From contig CM068317.1 of the NCBI GenBank assembly GCA_034766995.1, positions 28,994,001 to 29,058,000 on the forward strand: a stretch of 64,000 bases of DNA, read 5' to 3'. This document shows positions 23,444-36,228 of this stretch, piece by piece. The notes under the pieces were generated by a model. It saw nothing but the letters and a program-made list of their open reading frames with translations, did no database searches and had not been told where the DNA came from. The position numbers and the translations under genes were made by a program. The stretch comes from Acanthacorydalis orientalis (taxonomy: Eukaryota; Arthropoda; Insecta; Megaloptera; Corydalidae). Within the stretch, counting starts at the first letter, position 1. Every line of letters begins with the position of its first letter.

Positions 23444-23985
23444 CCAAAAAATAGATTTATCTCAACAAAAATAGCATACGGTAATTTAAAGTGAATTTAT
23501 ATAACATTCATATCAAAGTTATTGAGAATCGTGATGAACTAAGTAAAAGAGTATAAATTTCCTTTTATCTTTAGTTTTATATGTTGCAGAGAATCTTTTG
23601 ATCCTTGAAACGTATTTCAAAGAAAATCTGATAAAATTTACATGTTAATTTGCAATTATCGTTAAAGTTTAGCTCCAATATAATCGTTTGGTAATAAAAT
23701 GTGTACTAAATATATAGGAAATTGTATTATCAATTAAACATTTAAGTAGTGTACTATTCGAATTCTTCAAATAGAATTTTTGTACTTTATTAGCACACAT
23801 TTATTTTACATTATACTGATTATATACCAGACTGATATTTTTATAATTTTGTCAATGTTTGTGGTGAATAACTGGTTGTCAAAAAAAAATATAAATCGGT
23901 GAAATTACTTTTACATATGATTCAATATCCCATTATATTCATTTATTCATGAAAAATGATTTTTATATATAAAAAGTGTTTAATG

Positions 23986-23986
<1 letters not shown>

Positions 23987-24044
<58 letters not shown>

Positions 24045-24051
24045 AGAGAGA
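23987..24051. repeat. (TA)n followed by (GA)n
   Basis: TA dinucleotides passing into AAAGAGAGAGAGA. Confidence 0.95.
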
Positions 24052-24148
24052 GATTCGAAGAGATTACTTTCATGAAGACATTTTTTAATAAAAATTTATA
24101 TTTAAAATTTAATGATTTATATAACATGTCTGAGAATTTTTTGAACAG

Positions 24149-24151
<3 letters not shown>

Positions 24152-24182
<31 letters not shown>
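24152..24182. repeat. (TA)n array
   Basis: Short TA run, the last of four within 1 kb. Confidence 0.95.
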
Positions 24183-24185
<3 letters not shown>

Positions 24186-24263
24186 CTTTGCTAAATGTTA
24201 TATTGTTTTAATAATTTATATTTTCTTTATTATTTTGTATACATAATTGCAAATAAATAATTA

Positions 24264-24287
24264 TTATTTTTTTATTTCCAGGTAAGT
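24264..24287 (+). promoter_or_regulatory. Candidate recursive-splicing ratchet point
   Basis: A pyrimidine-rich tract TTTTTTTATTTC runs into CAG|GTAAGT, so a full 3' splice site is fused to a consensus 5' splice site with no exon between (junction 24281/24282). This is the known signature of zero-nucleotide exons that subdivide long introns in flies. It is on the same strand as, and 3.46 kb downstream of, the candidate first exon ending at 20820. The match is strong by eye. Function depends on a host gene spanning it, which is not proven. Confidence 0.45.
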
Positions 24288-24289
24288 TT

Positions 24290-25140
24290 TTGATGCTGTC
24301 TTTCTTGTAATTATATGGTGAGTTCAATTAAGGCATACTACTTAATTTTGTAATAAGCAATTCATGTGTTATAATTAGAAAATATAAACTTTCCGTAATA
24401 TACTTCTAAAATATGTTTATGTAACATATGTTTTTACACTTTTAACTGATATGTGTTTTTTTTGATAGAAAGAGTCTTATTTGTACATGATGTAGTAAAC
24501 ATCTAGTATTAATATCTTAAATTTCAATAAAAATGTCGTATATTTGATACAAACACAGTCAACAGAAAAGTTTGTATAATTACTTTATTTTTAATAAGAT
24601 GTTTAATTATTTATTGATTTTTGTACCGAATTAGTAATTATTATAAAGCAAATAATTATTTAAAGTTAGTAGATGTCAGTAGGGAAAGAGTGATCTATGA
24701 TTTTCTTATTAGTCTAGAATTAGATATCTTAAAAATGTCTAAAGGACTATTAAAAGTTAATTTAAACAAATATGATTAATTTTATTTCTGTATATAATGA
24801 AAAATATTATATACTCATGTTTTATTTCTATGTAAGATAAATAATTCTACAATGTATATGATTGATTTTTGACAACATCGACAATTTTTAATTCAATGGT
24901 CCATATTAATTCGAGAGTGATTAGAGTACATTATTATAGTATATTGGGAATCGCTTCAAATAAAATTTAAATTTTATTCAGGAAATATGTGATATGGCTA
25001 AAAAGTTTTGTACAGGATCTTATAATTTTTTAATTGTTTGTGATATTGGGATGAAATAATAAAGGAATAAAGCTTAGAGTATGATCTTTAAAATGGTTTA
25101 TATATTTTTTTAAGATAATTACCACCATTATCGATAATTT
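24290..25140. other. AT-rich sequence, no gene recognised
   Basis: No frame or repeat of note. Confidence 0.4.
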
Positions 25141-25143
25141 ATG

Positions 25144-25325
25144 TTAAATTATAGCAAATTTCTCCATTGTGAAAAAATGTGTCTCTTCATTCAGCCAATC
25201 ATTCACACCATTTTTAACTTGGTCATTATAGTCAACATTATTTTCTCGGAGATTAATTGTTAGTACTGGAAATAAATGAAAATCATATAGTACCAGATCT
25301 GAATTATAAGGAAGATATACATGAT
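25144..25325 (-). pseudogene. Mariner transposase C-terminal relic (minus)
   Basis: The minus strand reads LPYNSDLVLYDFHLFP, matching the PYSPDLAPSDYHLF motif that carries the third catalytic Asp. It continues through RENNVDYNDQVKNGVNDWLNEE, the stretch before the usual C-terminus, and stops at 25144. No N-terminal half or terminal repeat was found. Confidence 0.7.
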
Positions 25326-25356
25326 TGTAAAATTATATCAAATATCCCCTTACGTC

Positions 25357-25695
25357 TCTAATCTGATGCCATCTGACTTCAATTTATTCTCAGCATGGAA
25401 TAGTGATTTTAAAGGAAGTCAAATAGTACCAGATCTGAGATATAAAATATTTGATATAATTTGATATCATTTTACACCCTTTTTACAGCTCAGATCTGAC
25501 ATCATCTGACTTCCACTTATTCACAGTACTACAGTGTAATTTCAATGAGATATTTTGATTCTGACGACCGAGTTAAGACTGCCGTAAAGAATTGGTAAGA
25601 AAAACAAACACCAGAATTTCTTCACTGACGGAATATGAAACGCGTGACAGATTAACAGAAATGTTTTGACAATATGGTGATCATTTTGTAATTAA
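25357..25695 (+). pseudogene. Mariner transposase C-terminal relic (plus), motif duplicated
   Basis: Two successive copies of the third-Asp motif occur: LMPSDFNLFSAW near 25363 and VPDLTSSDFHLF near 25500. They are linked by a repeated TAGTACCAGATCTG (25288 and 25428). After a frame change come VKTAVKNW, KQTPEFLH and KRVTD..QKCFDNMV, equivalent to the end of the protein. It faces away from the minus-strand relic, so two fragments lie tail-outward around a common boundary. Stops and shifts are frequent. Confidence 0.7.
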
Positions 25696-25700
25696 ATATT

Positions 25701-26363
25701 CGTTTGAAAGTTTATAACCTAATCTTTCTTTTATATTTCATGGAAATGTCTCAAACTATACAGAATTCATCATATCAATGCAAAACTTGTCATTCATCCC
25801 TCGTATTTGTTTTAAAGTTTAATAACTTTGATACTTTTATAGAGAATTAACATAAAGAACTATACTTTTATAGAGCTTTTGTGTTTAATTAGACACTAAT
25901 GGATAAAGAAAAGTTATAAAGTTATAAATAACGGGTAAAAAATATTTTAATTATTGGTTTTAATTACTGAATATCTTTAATGGACAAATATAGCGTTATG
26001 TTTACTAAGAGATACATCTATAATAAAAATAGCCTTATATATGTACATAAAAAGAATTCTTTTATAATCCTTCAATAAATTTTCGTATGCAGTAAAGGGT
26101 TCAAAATTTGTTACATGTATAAATACAATCATTACAAAAATCACTTTATTTTGGAACCTAAATAGCAATTTTTTAAACTTCTTAATTTTATACAAAAGTA
26201 ATATTTCTGTTTTCTACAAACAATTATCGAAACATGCTCAAGTCTGATCAACGTCTTAAGTAAGACGAGCTAATGTTTATTTGTCTAATAGAAGAGTAAT
26301 GTTTTATTTTAATTCGAAGATTTGTTTTATTTACTGAAAGATTCTGGAATTAATTCCAACTGT

Positions 26364-26402
<39 letters not shown>

Positions 26403-28095
26403 GTTTTTATAAAAACTATATTGTATTTTTTATAGCCAAAGGTAGAAAGAGATAATGCTAGAATGTTGCAATAATTTCTGTAATAAAAAGCACAATGTGT
26501 GAATTATCATAGCATAGTATAAAGGAAACTAAACACATGGTAATTTATCAATCGATACCAGATGAGTTTAAAAGTGACAGTACACGTCGGTATTATGGAA
26601 GATATATTAAAGCTATTATTTTTTTACACACTCCTTAGTACCAAAAACAGTTTGGTAAACGCTTTAATGCTACAAAACTGAAACACGTGTGTATATTTGT
26701 ATGTGTAAAAGTATCGGATGTAAGTAGTTAGTTGGAAAGTTTCGACTTGGAAAAAGCAAATGACGAATTGTCTTAAAAAGGATGTTTGGATATTTACTAA
26801 AATAAGGATGTCATATTTTTTTCTTTAATCGAATTTTACGGTAATTATTTTGTTTTTTGTATTAAGTACTCGTATGAATCATTTGAATAAAATGTTATTT
26901 GAAAACGAAAATAATTATTTTACTTTTTTATGGTTCGTATGGTATTTAATTCTTGACATACATACTTCATATAAAAGTACTTGTTTAAGAAAAAAATAAA
27001 CAGTGTTTATTATTTTTTTAGCAGGCTGAAGAGTTATTGAAGATTGCTTTTAATAATTTTCTGATAAATGGGAAAGAACAATTAAAAAAATTTTTTTTTA
27101 AATCTCGGTTTTGATATTTTTTCTGTTTTATCTATTAAATGTTTAAATCATATACTTGTATTTACTCTTCAACTTTTACAATTTGAGGTACATCGTTGTA
27201 TATTTAAAGAAAATGTTTGAAATTATATAAATTAAAAAAAAATGTTAACAGCTTATTTATTTGTGTACGCTATGTAATTCTTATATGTTTTGAAAAACAA
27301 TATAGATAAATTTAATATTATTAATTTTCACAAATTATATTATATTTTAATAAACAAGAGTTTCTAGATTTAGTTATTAAAAAATAATATACACAAACGA
27401 AGATATTGTATAAAGAACTGATTAATATCGACATATGAAAAGAATAAAAAATAATAGATGTTCTATTTAGATATATAATTTAATATGTGATAGAAATAAA
27501 AAGGAAGGAAATGGAACGACGGAGTTATGGAAGCTTTAGGAAATAAGGAATTAAAGAACTAAGTCGAAAGATGCTATTAAGTATCAGTAGACGGAAATCA
27601 GCTATATAAACTTAATAAAAGAGATAGATAAATAATTATTAAATGAAAGACTTCTAATTAATTTATCAATTTCTATAAACAATGAATACTATAAATATAT
27701 AAATACCTGATAATAAAATAAGTACTGACGTAGTAAATATCAGTAACTCAATCAGCTAATAGTATGAAAGTAGTTAATTATTATTTGTAAGAAAATAAAT
27801 TACCTTGTATTACAAATTCTAAGCAATATATAGTTTACACATAATCACACTTTTACTATATATATATAAACCTGTTAATTAACAATGAAATACTGACGAC
27901 ACATTATTTCATAATAAATGGCTTATATGTTTAATTATGAACGAGTATCAGTTCAATATTTTTCATTATGACCGGCAATTAGTAGTCTGAATTAGTATGC
28001 AGTATTAAATCCTTTAAACTTGAACAATACGTTGTGTAATAAAATTAAATTAAGCGTTTCTTGTGAAAAAGTGGATAAATAAGGTACAATTATCA
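25701..28095. other. AT-rich region with one TA array (26366-26396)
   Basis: No coding support. From about 27700 to 28060 the sequence is rich in TAAT-type motifs and dyads. It shares TGACGACACAT and ATGTTTAAT with the 60.4-60.7 kb stretch, a faint similarity. Nothing else stands out. Confidence 0.3.
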
Positions 28096-28100
28096 ATGTT

Positions 28101-28143
<43 letters not shown>
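28101..28143. repeat. (TA)n array
   Basis: TA dinucleotides with one CAT interruption. Confidence 0.95.
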
Positions 28144-28148
<5 letters not shown>

Positions 28149-29875
28149 AAGATATTTAGAACTTAATTTATTAATTTATTTTTAAACATTTATATTAATC
28201 AGGTAGAAAATTCATCATCAAATAAAAGTGACTACAAATTAAGTAATAAAGGCATATTTTGAATACTGTTTAAAACGTTGATTTATAAATAACTGTTATT
28301 ACGAGAAAATATTCATTGATAAATATTATATTTTCTTATTTAACCATTTTTCTCTGTCATTTGCTGCCCATGTATAGTTTTGTTTATCTTTCTTAGCTCT
28401 TATTAGATAGATAGCATTATTTAGAAATATTTGTCCATTAAATTTAACTAGAAAAGGCATTACCGAATAGAGAAATGTATGATCGATTTTTTAAATATTT
28501 CGAAAATACAAAGACAGATTCATAAGTACACATAAGTATAAATTCATTACAATATTATATTAAAAGTGTTAAAGAAGCTTATGTTCATTATTAGTATTGA
28601 TAATTTCTTAAAATTTATGTTGCTTCCTATCGATTTCTAGAGATAGAATTCTGAAAAATTAGACCAAATTATAGGCTGATTTCATATTTTTTTTCACAGT
28701 ATTTATTTTAAATCCGTTCCAAAAAGAATATAAAGTCTTAAAGGATATAAACAGGAGTATTTATATGAAATTACTCAGAGGCCAATTAGTGTTTGTAATT
28801 AAAATCACCAATTATAATATCAAAGCTTCTAAAAAGTATTATAAATGAAATTTTGTTATATATATATATATATTATTTATTATCTATTAGAAAATTTATT
28901 AACTACTGTCTTTGTCATATTAATATGGAAATTATTTATGCTTCAAAATATTTATATATATGTTAAAAGAAGAATTTTATCGAATACTGATTTATTTTTT
29001 CTGACTTTTGAACCATCTATATATCCAATGATAACATTAATGTGACACAGAAAGCATTTACAATTTCAATTTTTTTCTTATACGCTCTTTACTGTGTATG
29101 CTTATACCATAAAAAGATTATTACTATTGTAATCGTTAAGGTTTAACTTTTTTAATTAATGTAATGTAATTATTGTTTTTCCTCGATTGATTCAATTTAT
29201 GTATATGTAATAACTATTTGATTCGTTTTTAGTAATTTACAAACAGCAATACTTCATATTACATTAATATCATTTGACATAATAAAATATTTTCTAAGAA
29301 TATTTACTGTTTATATATAGTTCTGATTTATCCAAAGAAAAAAGACTGATATTTTTTGTACAAAGAGTTTATGAAGAATCAATAATTTAATGATTTTATA
29401 GAAACTATGAAGTTGAAATTGTTTTAAAAGAATGAGTTCAAGTTGTTTTATTTGCGCAAATATGAAGATTCATTCATGTTAATTATGCTGTCAAGATAAA
29501 TTAGTATCATAATTAAAACTTATATTCTAATTATAAGTTGTATTATTATTATTTGAAAAAATACTGTTCATTTATAATTTATTTAATTGCATAAAATAAT
29601 TTAGAAAAGAATAATAGAGAAGAGTAAAAAAAGGATTTTTAATGTTTAGACAATTTGTAATAAATATATAATTATAAATTATGCAATTGTGAATAAACTA
29701 ATTTTCGTAACTGAATGAAATAAAAAAATTTAATAAATGGAAAGTGATTAAATTATAATAATACTACAAAAATATTAACATTTTTACAAAAATGTTTAAA
29801 AGTATAGTTAGATCATCAAGTATGAGTAATATTTTTAATATTATTTAAAACTTACAAGTTGTTTCCTATAACAGA

Positions 29876-29880
<5 letters not shown>
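28144..29880. other. AT-rich sequence, no gene recognised
   Basis: I found no convincing frame, splice site, RNA gene or repeat-family member. Confidence 0.4.

Positions 29881-29938
<58 letters not shown>
29881..29938. repeat. (TA)n array
   Basis: Uninterrupted TA dinucleotides. Confidence 0.95.
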
Positions 29939-29943
<5 letters not shown>

Positions 29944-30089
29944 GAAATTAATTTCAATATACATTTAAAAACATAAAGATAACAGCATCCATATATTTTA
30001 TTGAGTACTTACGGCATTATTGATATTTTGGCTGTAAAATGTAAATACAGCTGAAAAAATACCAATAATGTATAGTGTTTACTTTAGTG

Positions 30090-30290
30090 CGATATTATTT
30101 TTACGGAAATACCGGAGGGAAACATACTGAATAAGATCCATTCCTTTGACGAGGACCCGCCAAGCGGCGTCGGATAAAGAAAGCGGCGTATCTTTGAACA
30201 CCAGTGAAGTGTCAAATTAAATTAAAATAAATATATCCACCCTGTTTCGCTTTCACGTATGTTCGTAAAAAAGTTGCCCCTTTTTTTGTA
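30090..30290. promoter_or_regulatory. GC-richer unique island
   Basis: It contains GACGAGGACCCGCCAAGCGG and CGTCGGATAAAGAAAGCGGC. A plus-strand stretch from 30128 to 30222 is open for about 30 codons but has no ATG or flanking splice sites. A conserved regulatory element is more likely than coding. Confidence 0.25.
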
Positions 30291-30333
30291 CAATTCGACA
30301 AAAAAAATATGTGTACGTACCGACATACATACA

Positions 30334-30337
<4 letters not shown>

Positions 30338-30398
<61 letters not shown>

Positions 30399-30417
30399 AT
30401 GTATGTATGTATGTATG
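30338..30417. repeat. (TA)n, (GT)n and (GTAT)n compound array
   Basis: TA run, then GT run, then five GTAT repeats. Confidence 0.95.
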
Positions 30418-31030
30418 CACGTATATGAACGTATTTTATTCTGTATATACCTGTACATTCATTAAATATCTTTATTAACTGAAATTTTAATTTAGGATTC
30501 GTCCTGTGGTTTTTATTATACCCGTATCAAAATGATTATTTGGTTTTTAGAATCCGCCGTACAAAAATCAATACATTTTCACATTTTTTGTGCGTATAAT
30601 AATTTAATGAATTTCAATAGAATGAAACTGAGAGTACGGTTTTAAATTGATAATTTATAATACAATATGAATTCAGAATAAAAATATCTGAAGTCTCTGG
30701 AAATGTTTTAATTTATAATTAATAATGTTAGTTTTATAGAAAAAATAAAAAAAATATTTTTAAATAGTTGTTATATGATACTGTTTATATAGTTTCTTTT
30801 AAATGACTACTAAACTTTAACAGTTTGGAATAATTTGTAAGATATTTCCAGATAACTCAAATTAGTATTGTTTTTAGAAAAATTGTCAAGGAAAAAAACA
30901 GAATAAATACGAATTTCGCTTAAGAGGCTTGCATAAGTTTGAAATCTTGGAAAAATCGACTTTTTTGGCATATTATTAAAGCTAAAAGTCTTAAGTTTTA
31001 TTATCAAAAAGAATTATATCGAAATTATAA
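30418..31030. other. AT-rich sequence, no gene recognised
   Basis: A 65-codon minus-strand frame has no support. Confidence 0.35.
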
Positions 31031-31640
31031 GAATTCCCTGAGATACAGCGATTTTAGTGAAGGCGGTTCGCAGCGGGACAGCGCTTAGCCTGAGCGCGTT
31101 CGTTTGTTTTTCTCGAAACTATACTGTTCAAAACGGTGTAAGCCATATCTCAAAAACTATTCATCTGATTAGTTTAAAACTTGAATGAACATTGTTAATA
31201 ACATTTTTTATCGGATGACCAAATATTTTTTTGATAGAATATTCCGTTTGTTAATAATAAACAATTATGTTAGTCAACAATCGACCTTTTTTCAAACGGC
31301 TGGCATTTTTTCAATTTTCAAAATTTCAAAAAAGTATTCGGTCATATCGGAGCTCTTACATTATATTACAAGTACATTATTTTGTTTTTGATATCAGATC
31401 AACGCAGTTGCTGAAATCTTGTATACCGATTGGCTATGCAATAGATGCAGCCCTTTAATTTATTTATAATATCTTCATGGATTGTGAAAAATTTCATAAT
31501 AAAAAAATTAGGAGAGCTTTCTCAGGACATGTTTTTAATGTATACAAAATTTCAAACATATAACATTAATACCCACGTCAAAAAAAATTATCAAAAATCG
31601 TACTACTTTTCGAACAACAAACTTATGCATGCTTCTTAAT
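31030..31640. other. Unclassified, possibly repeat-derived block
   Basis: It opens with a GC-rich patch (GAAGGCGGTTCGCAGCGGGA, then CAGCGCTTAGCCTGAGCGCG). Three overlapping plus-strand frames of 63-68 codons follow (31185-31639), none with recognisable domains. The abrupt compositional change suggests an old insertion. I could not find terminal repeats. Confidence 0.2.
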
Positions 31641-31919
31641 ATAGGATAATCTCGAGAAATATGTAAAAAATCGAGATATATTCGAGATGTTATAAGAACC
31701 GAGACGCAGTTTCATATTCAAGCTCTACTAAAGAAAGAGAGAGAGAGAGGGGTCTACAGAACCATTGATAGTGATCCTCTTTTTCTGAGGGTTCGCTTTA
31801 TACTGCAGCAATTAACTGACAATTATATATTATTATCTAAAAATACATTTAATTCTAAAAGCATAAATTTACCATTTGTCTGTATGATAAGAAAGTTTCT
31901 ATTTGACACAATACAGCCC

Positions 31920-32190
31920 TAACAATGAATTCATTTTTGTGAATGAATTTTGAGTCACTCCATAAACTACAAAACATTTTTTTGATTAAAGGGACTAAGG
32001 AAAGGAATTATTTATTTAATTTCTACAGAAATATCTGATTTTTCTGTACTTTGGCGATTTGAGGGTGATAACATCGTCACCGAAATGCGGATAAACAAGA
32101 ATCATAAATGATTAAAAGGATTTATTAAATATTTTTGAGCAGAGTGTTTGTGGTTTGCGAGGTGCAAAATGATTTGTGAATTAAACCACA
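31920..32190. mobile_element. Foldback MITE family F, copy F6
   Basis: The left arm has GTGAATGAATTTTGAGTCAC, TCCATAAACTACAAAACATT and TTTTTGATTAAA. The right arm is TTATTAAATATTTTTGAGCA and GTTTGTGGTTTGCGAGGTGC. The inner GGGTGATAACATCGTCACCG matches the family's central block. The overlapping 79-codon frame is not a gene. Confidence 0.6.
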
Positions 32191-32586
32191 GTATAGAGTA
32201 ACATTTACATCTGTTTTATATGCAAGCATGATGTATCGAATTTGAACTACAAAGTTTACAATAACATGACAATGTTTCAACCAATTGAACTCGTTAATAA
32301 ATATGTAACCGGCATGGCATTGTATTAAAATTAAAATAATAACACACACTTCAATAATATACATTTTTCACTATTGTATTTGTGAATTTAATTTTTCAAA
32401 CTTAAAAAATAATACTTTTTTCTGTTTTCTAATTATCTTTTTTTTATAATTTTGATAATGTTTTTTATTCAGTTTTTTATCATAAATTAATATTTGTATT
32501 TTTTTAAATTAATATCGTATGTCATAGATTCATAGATTATTTCTTATATTAATTAATTTTTCAAAGCTAATCAAAGTGGAATGAGT
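32191..32586. other. AT-rich sequence, no gene recognised
   Basis: Nothing supportable. Confidence 0.35.

Positions 32587-32642
<56 letters not shown>
32587..32642. repeat. (TA)n followed by (GA)n
   Basis: TA run to 32613, then GA run. Confidence 0.95.
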
Positions 32643-32689
32643 AACAATGTACATATTAAAAGTCGCCACAAAAAAAATCATTCAGACAT

Positions 32690-33010
32690 TAGTTTTTCAT
32701 TCGCCGGATGTGTAGAATATTATGACATATTTAATAATCGTACTTTGAGACCATTAAAGCACGCACATTTGTTCGGATATCGTCTATTGTGCTTTATACA
32801 AAACGTATTGCCGCTTTGCTATTGCCGAACGAGCAAACAGAACGAAAAAAAAATGTTTAAATCGTTCTTGCTATTTGTCATACGCACACAAATGTCTTTT
32901 GTGTCCGAGTGTTATAGGTGGGATGCACAAAGTCCTTATTATTCCACGTAAATATAACGACGGGTGTCCTTTTCAGCTGTCACTCATTTATAAGACATTA
33001 TTTGTACGTG
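32690..33010. promoter_or_regulatory. GC-richer unique island
   Basis: Unique-looking sequence with CpGs and a 68-codon plus-strand frame (32745-32951) that I cannot assign. CCTTTTCAG at about 32970-32978 is a good acceptor shape, but no open exon with a donor follows. Confidence 0.25.
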
Positions 33011-33140
33011 AAAAAAATGAATGAATTAATATTTCATTATTATATTATATGAAGAATTGCACACTGGTGTCAGTATGTTTGTTCAATAAGATTTTTCAAT
33101 TATTCTTATACGCCGAATATTGATAAATTAATGTATTGTG

Positions 33141-33187
33141 TAACACACACAAACATACACACATGCATATATATATATACACACACA

Positions 33188-33268
<81 letters not shown>
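33141..33268. repeat. (AC)n/(TA)n compound array
   Basis: ACACAC and CATGCATATATA blocks, then about 75 bp of pure TA. Confidence 0.95.
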
Positions 33269-33270
<2 letters not shown>

Positions 33271-33342
33271 ACTATATACTGTTTGACTATAATTAATTAT
33301 ATTTCATCTTGAGTTTGATCTTACAAGAACATAAATAAACCT

Positions 33343-33344
<2 letters not shown>

Positions 33345-33410
<66 letters not shown>
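33345..33410. repeat. (TA)n array
   Basis: Uninterrupted TA dinucleotides. Confidence 0.95.
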
Positions 33411-33413
<3 letters not shown>

Positions 33414-34470
33414 TTATTGACAGAGAAAGAGAGAGAGATAACTTTATTTGCAAAATGGTTATGAAAGAATCTTTAACATTACGTTTAAAATACTTACATG
33501 TTATTTTTATATATTTTTTTATACACTTTACTTACTGATTTCTTATGTTTATTATTTTAGTCTAAATATTTTATTCATTTAGTATATCTTGCATATTCTT
33601 TGACTATTTTTGCGTCCTGTATATTCCAGATTTCGTTTTGTAGTTGTGTCTTCAAAAGTTATTTTACTTGTAAAACTCAGTTGTACATTAGTATGTGTCG
33701 TTATTAATAACTAAATATTCTTAGACTATCATAGAATTGTTTAAGATGTCTGCTCTCAGTTATCCCTAACAGTTTTGATCAATATTTTAGCGTTTTTTTA
33801 GATACTGTCTTTCCTATATTTTCTCTTCTCAATTTCATTCCTTATTAGATAACCTGTTGTACATTTAGGCAACGATAATATTTGTTTTAAAATAGGTGTT
33901 TTGCATTTTTTATTTCGTTTGTAGACCTTAATTTCGACAACCTGCCATTATACATGAATGTAAACAGAACAATTGATTCAAATAAGTATTGAAATAAAAT
34001 TTCTTTTTGTTATGTAGTCCTACTATATATTTACTAGAATATGATTTTACTATTTACTGTAATAACAGATAAAAAAAAGTAATTGGGTATCAATTTTCAG
34101 TCTCTTTTTAAAATAATTGCATAAATGAAAATTTATTTGAAAAAAACTTTGGCATGTAGAAAAAAGTATATTTAAAGGATATTTTTGAGTATTTACATTA
34201 TACGATTGGTAATTATAACAATGTATTGGTTTAAATATGATTTATAATTCCTATAATGGTTAGTTCAATAATACAGAAAGACTAAAATTTTGAAAATAGT
34301 TTAAAAAAAACTGTAAAGATAAGTTATAGAGAGATCTTGCGTTATAATGTCGAATCTGTTTTAATAAAACGCTTTACAGCTTGAAACGAAAATTTAACAT
34401 TTTAGTATTTATCAGAATACCAAAAATAATCTGACAACGAGTATATTAAATCAGTTATATATATTCAGAT
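33411..34470. other. AT-rich sequence, no gene recognised
   Basis: A GAGAGAGAGA run at 33422-33438; otherwise nothing assignable. Confidence 0.35.
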
Positions 34471-34477
34471 GATATAT

Positions 34478-34583
34478 GTCATCATCATCAAAGTCAAACA
34501 CACGGATGAATGTTGACAACCGTTGAATTGACAACAATCAACGCTTGACAACATTCAGTGCTAGACTTTGATGATGATGAAGT
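34478..34583. repeat. Short foldback with ATCATCATCAAAGTC arms
   Basis: The left arm GTCATCATCATCAAAGTCAA and then ATGAATGTTGACAACC faces the inverse of GCTTGACAACATTCAGTGCT and AGACTTTGATGATGATGAAG, with about 25 bp between. This may be a tiny MITE. No second copy was noticed in the window. Confidence 0.7.
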
Positions 34584-34652
34584 GGACACTGAAACATATT
34601 AAATTATTATACATTTTTTTGTATTCTAATAAATATTTCAGAGCCAAATATT

Positions 34653-34756
<104 letters not shown>

Positions 34757-35150
34757 TTTCGATTTTTAAATATTTGTCATTTAATCCTTTGAAGTACTGT
34801 GAAGTATATTAGTTTGAATTATGTTGTTGTTTACACATCACTTAAAATTTTTCTTTCATTTCAAAGTAAATACAGATTTCTTTAATGAAACATAAATTAA
34901 ATTTATTTTTATAAAGTGTGTTCTAAGTATAATTTCGATTATCCAATCGATATAGTTTGATTTTTATTATTATTTATTTTTTTTATTACAAGTACTTTAT
35001 CCTTTTAATCTTTTGCAAACAAATATTTCCACTAAAAACGAATTAGCTCTGTTTACAATTTAAATTTCAAATCAGTTCCTAATTAAATGCCTATCGAATG
35101 AAAATTAAATAAACAACAGAACCGAAACATTTTGGTCACGGCTATTTTAC
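34757..35150. other. AT-rich sequence, no gene recognised
   Basis: Nothing supportable. Confidence 0.35.
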
Positions 35151-35159
35151 TTACTAATG

Positions 35160-35420
35160 AAAAAAAAAATGTTTCGGATGCTGTCAACGTGTTCAACGAA
35201 TAAACGAGACGTGACCAGGCATCGGTTTTAGTCAACTAACACTGGCAATGGGGTGTAAAATGGTGGCTAACCTCATTCCCTTCCTTCACTCCTTATACAC
35301 TCACTGCATCTACTATTCTGTGTTTGTAATACCATCAAACTAAACAGTCCAAACAATTGCAGGCGTACTAATTACTCTCCGAAAAGGGTGAGATAAAAAC
35401 GACAGAAAATTCATATGTGG
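35160..35420. promoter_or_regulatory. GC-richer unique island
   Basis: Contains CGTGTTCAACGAATAAACGA, GACGTGACCAGGCATCGG and ACACTGGCAATGGGGTG. No long frame in either direction. Candidate conserved non-coding DNA. Confidence 0.25.
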
Positions 35421-35930
35421 TTACTCTGTTTTATGTTTCGGTTTAATTTTTAAATTGCTGTACTTGGAAAGGATTTAAATAGGATTATAATATTTATTAC
35501 GTGTTTTATTAATTGATCTTATTGTTTGATCAAACAGAATCTAATTGGGCGATGGAAAACCTTTTTTATATGCGGTATCTTTTATTCCCACACATATTCT
35601 AAAATGTTTGACGGTCTGATGTAATTCAATAAATCAAAACTCTTGTTCATTCATTTATTTTAATGTAGAACATTTTTGATAATAATGTATCATGAAAAAT
35701 GTTTACGTCGAATAATTTTCTTATTTTACAAATAAGAAATTGAATAATGAAAAAAAAAGTACAGAAACTAGAAATATATTTTTCTGTTTAATACTTAATA
35801 AATAGATAAATGATTTTACCTTGGTGAAAATTAAGTAATGTTTTTTTTGTGATGTCTTTTCGGACAAGTATTACAAATTAAAGGTGTGATTAATATTTTG
35901 ATTTAAATTTGTCTCAAAAATCTACTATTT
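35421..35930. other. AT-rich sequence, no gene recognised
   Basis: Nothing supportable. Confidence 0.35.
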
Positions 35931-35934
35931 TTCT

Positions 35935-35967
35935 CTCCATCCCCTCCCCTCTCCCTTTCTCTCTCTC

Positions 35968-36047
<80 letters not shown>
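35935..36047. repeat. (CT)n followed by (TA)n
   Basis: CCCCTCCCCTCTCCC passes into CTCTCT and then TA with ATACAT variants. Confidence 0.95.
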
Positions 36048-36050
<3 letters not shown>

Positions 36051-36184
36051 CCACATAGAAACACATACAGATCATTTATCTCTTTCAAACTATGTAGATG
36101 TTCCTTGTGAGAAACATTTTTAAGATCATTACAAAGATTAAAACAACCCTGTTTGAAGCAAAACCTCATGTACTTAACTACTAA

Positions 36185-36187
<3 letters not shown>

Positions 36188-36224
<37 letters not shown>
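36188..36224. repeat. (TA)n array
   Basis: Uninterrupted TA dinucleotides; the 110-codon frame across 35903-36235 is largely repeat-encoded. Confidence 0.95.

Positions 36225-36228
<4 letters not shown>

Noticed and set aside
30013..30031. 19-nt minus-strand microexon between ATTTACATTTTACAG and GTAAGTACTC
   Set aside because: Both splice signals look good, but 19 nt gives no coding evidence and the strand has no gene model here; too weak to list.
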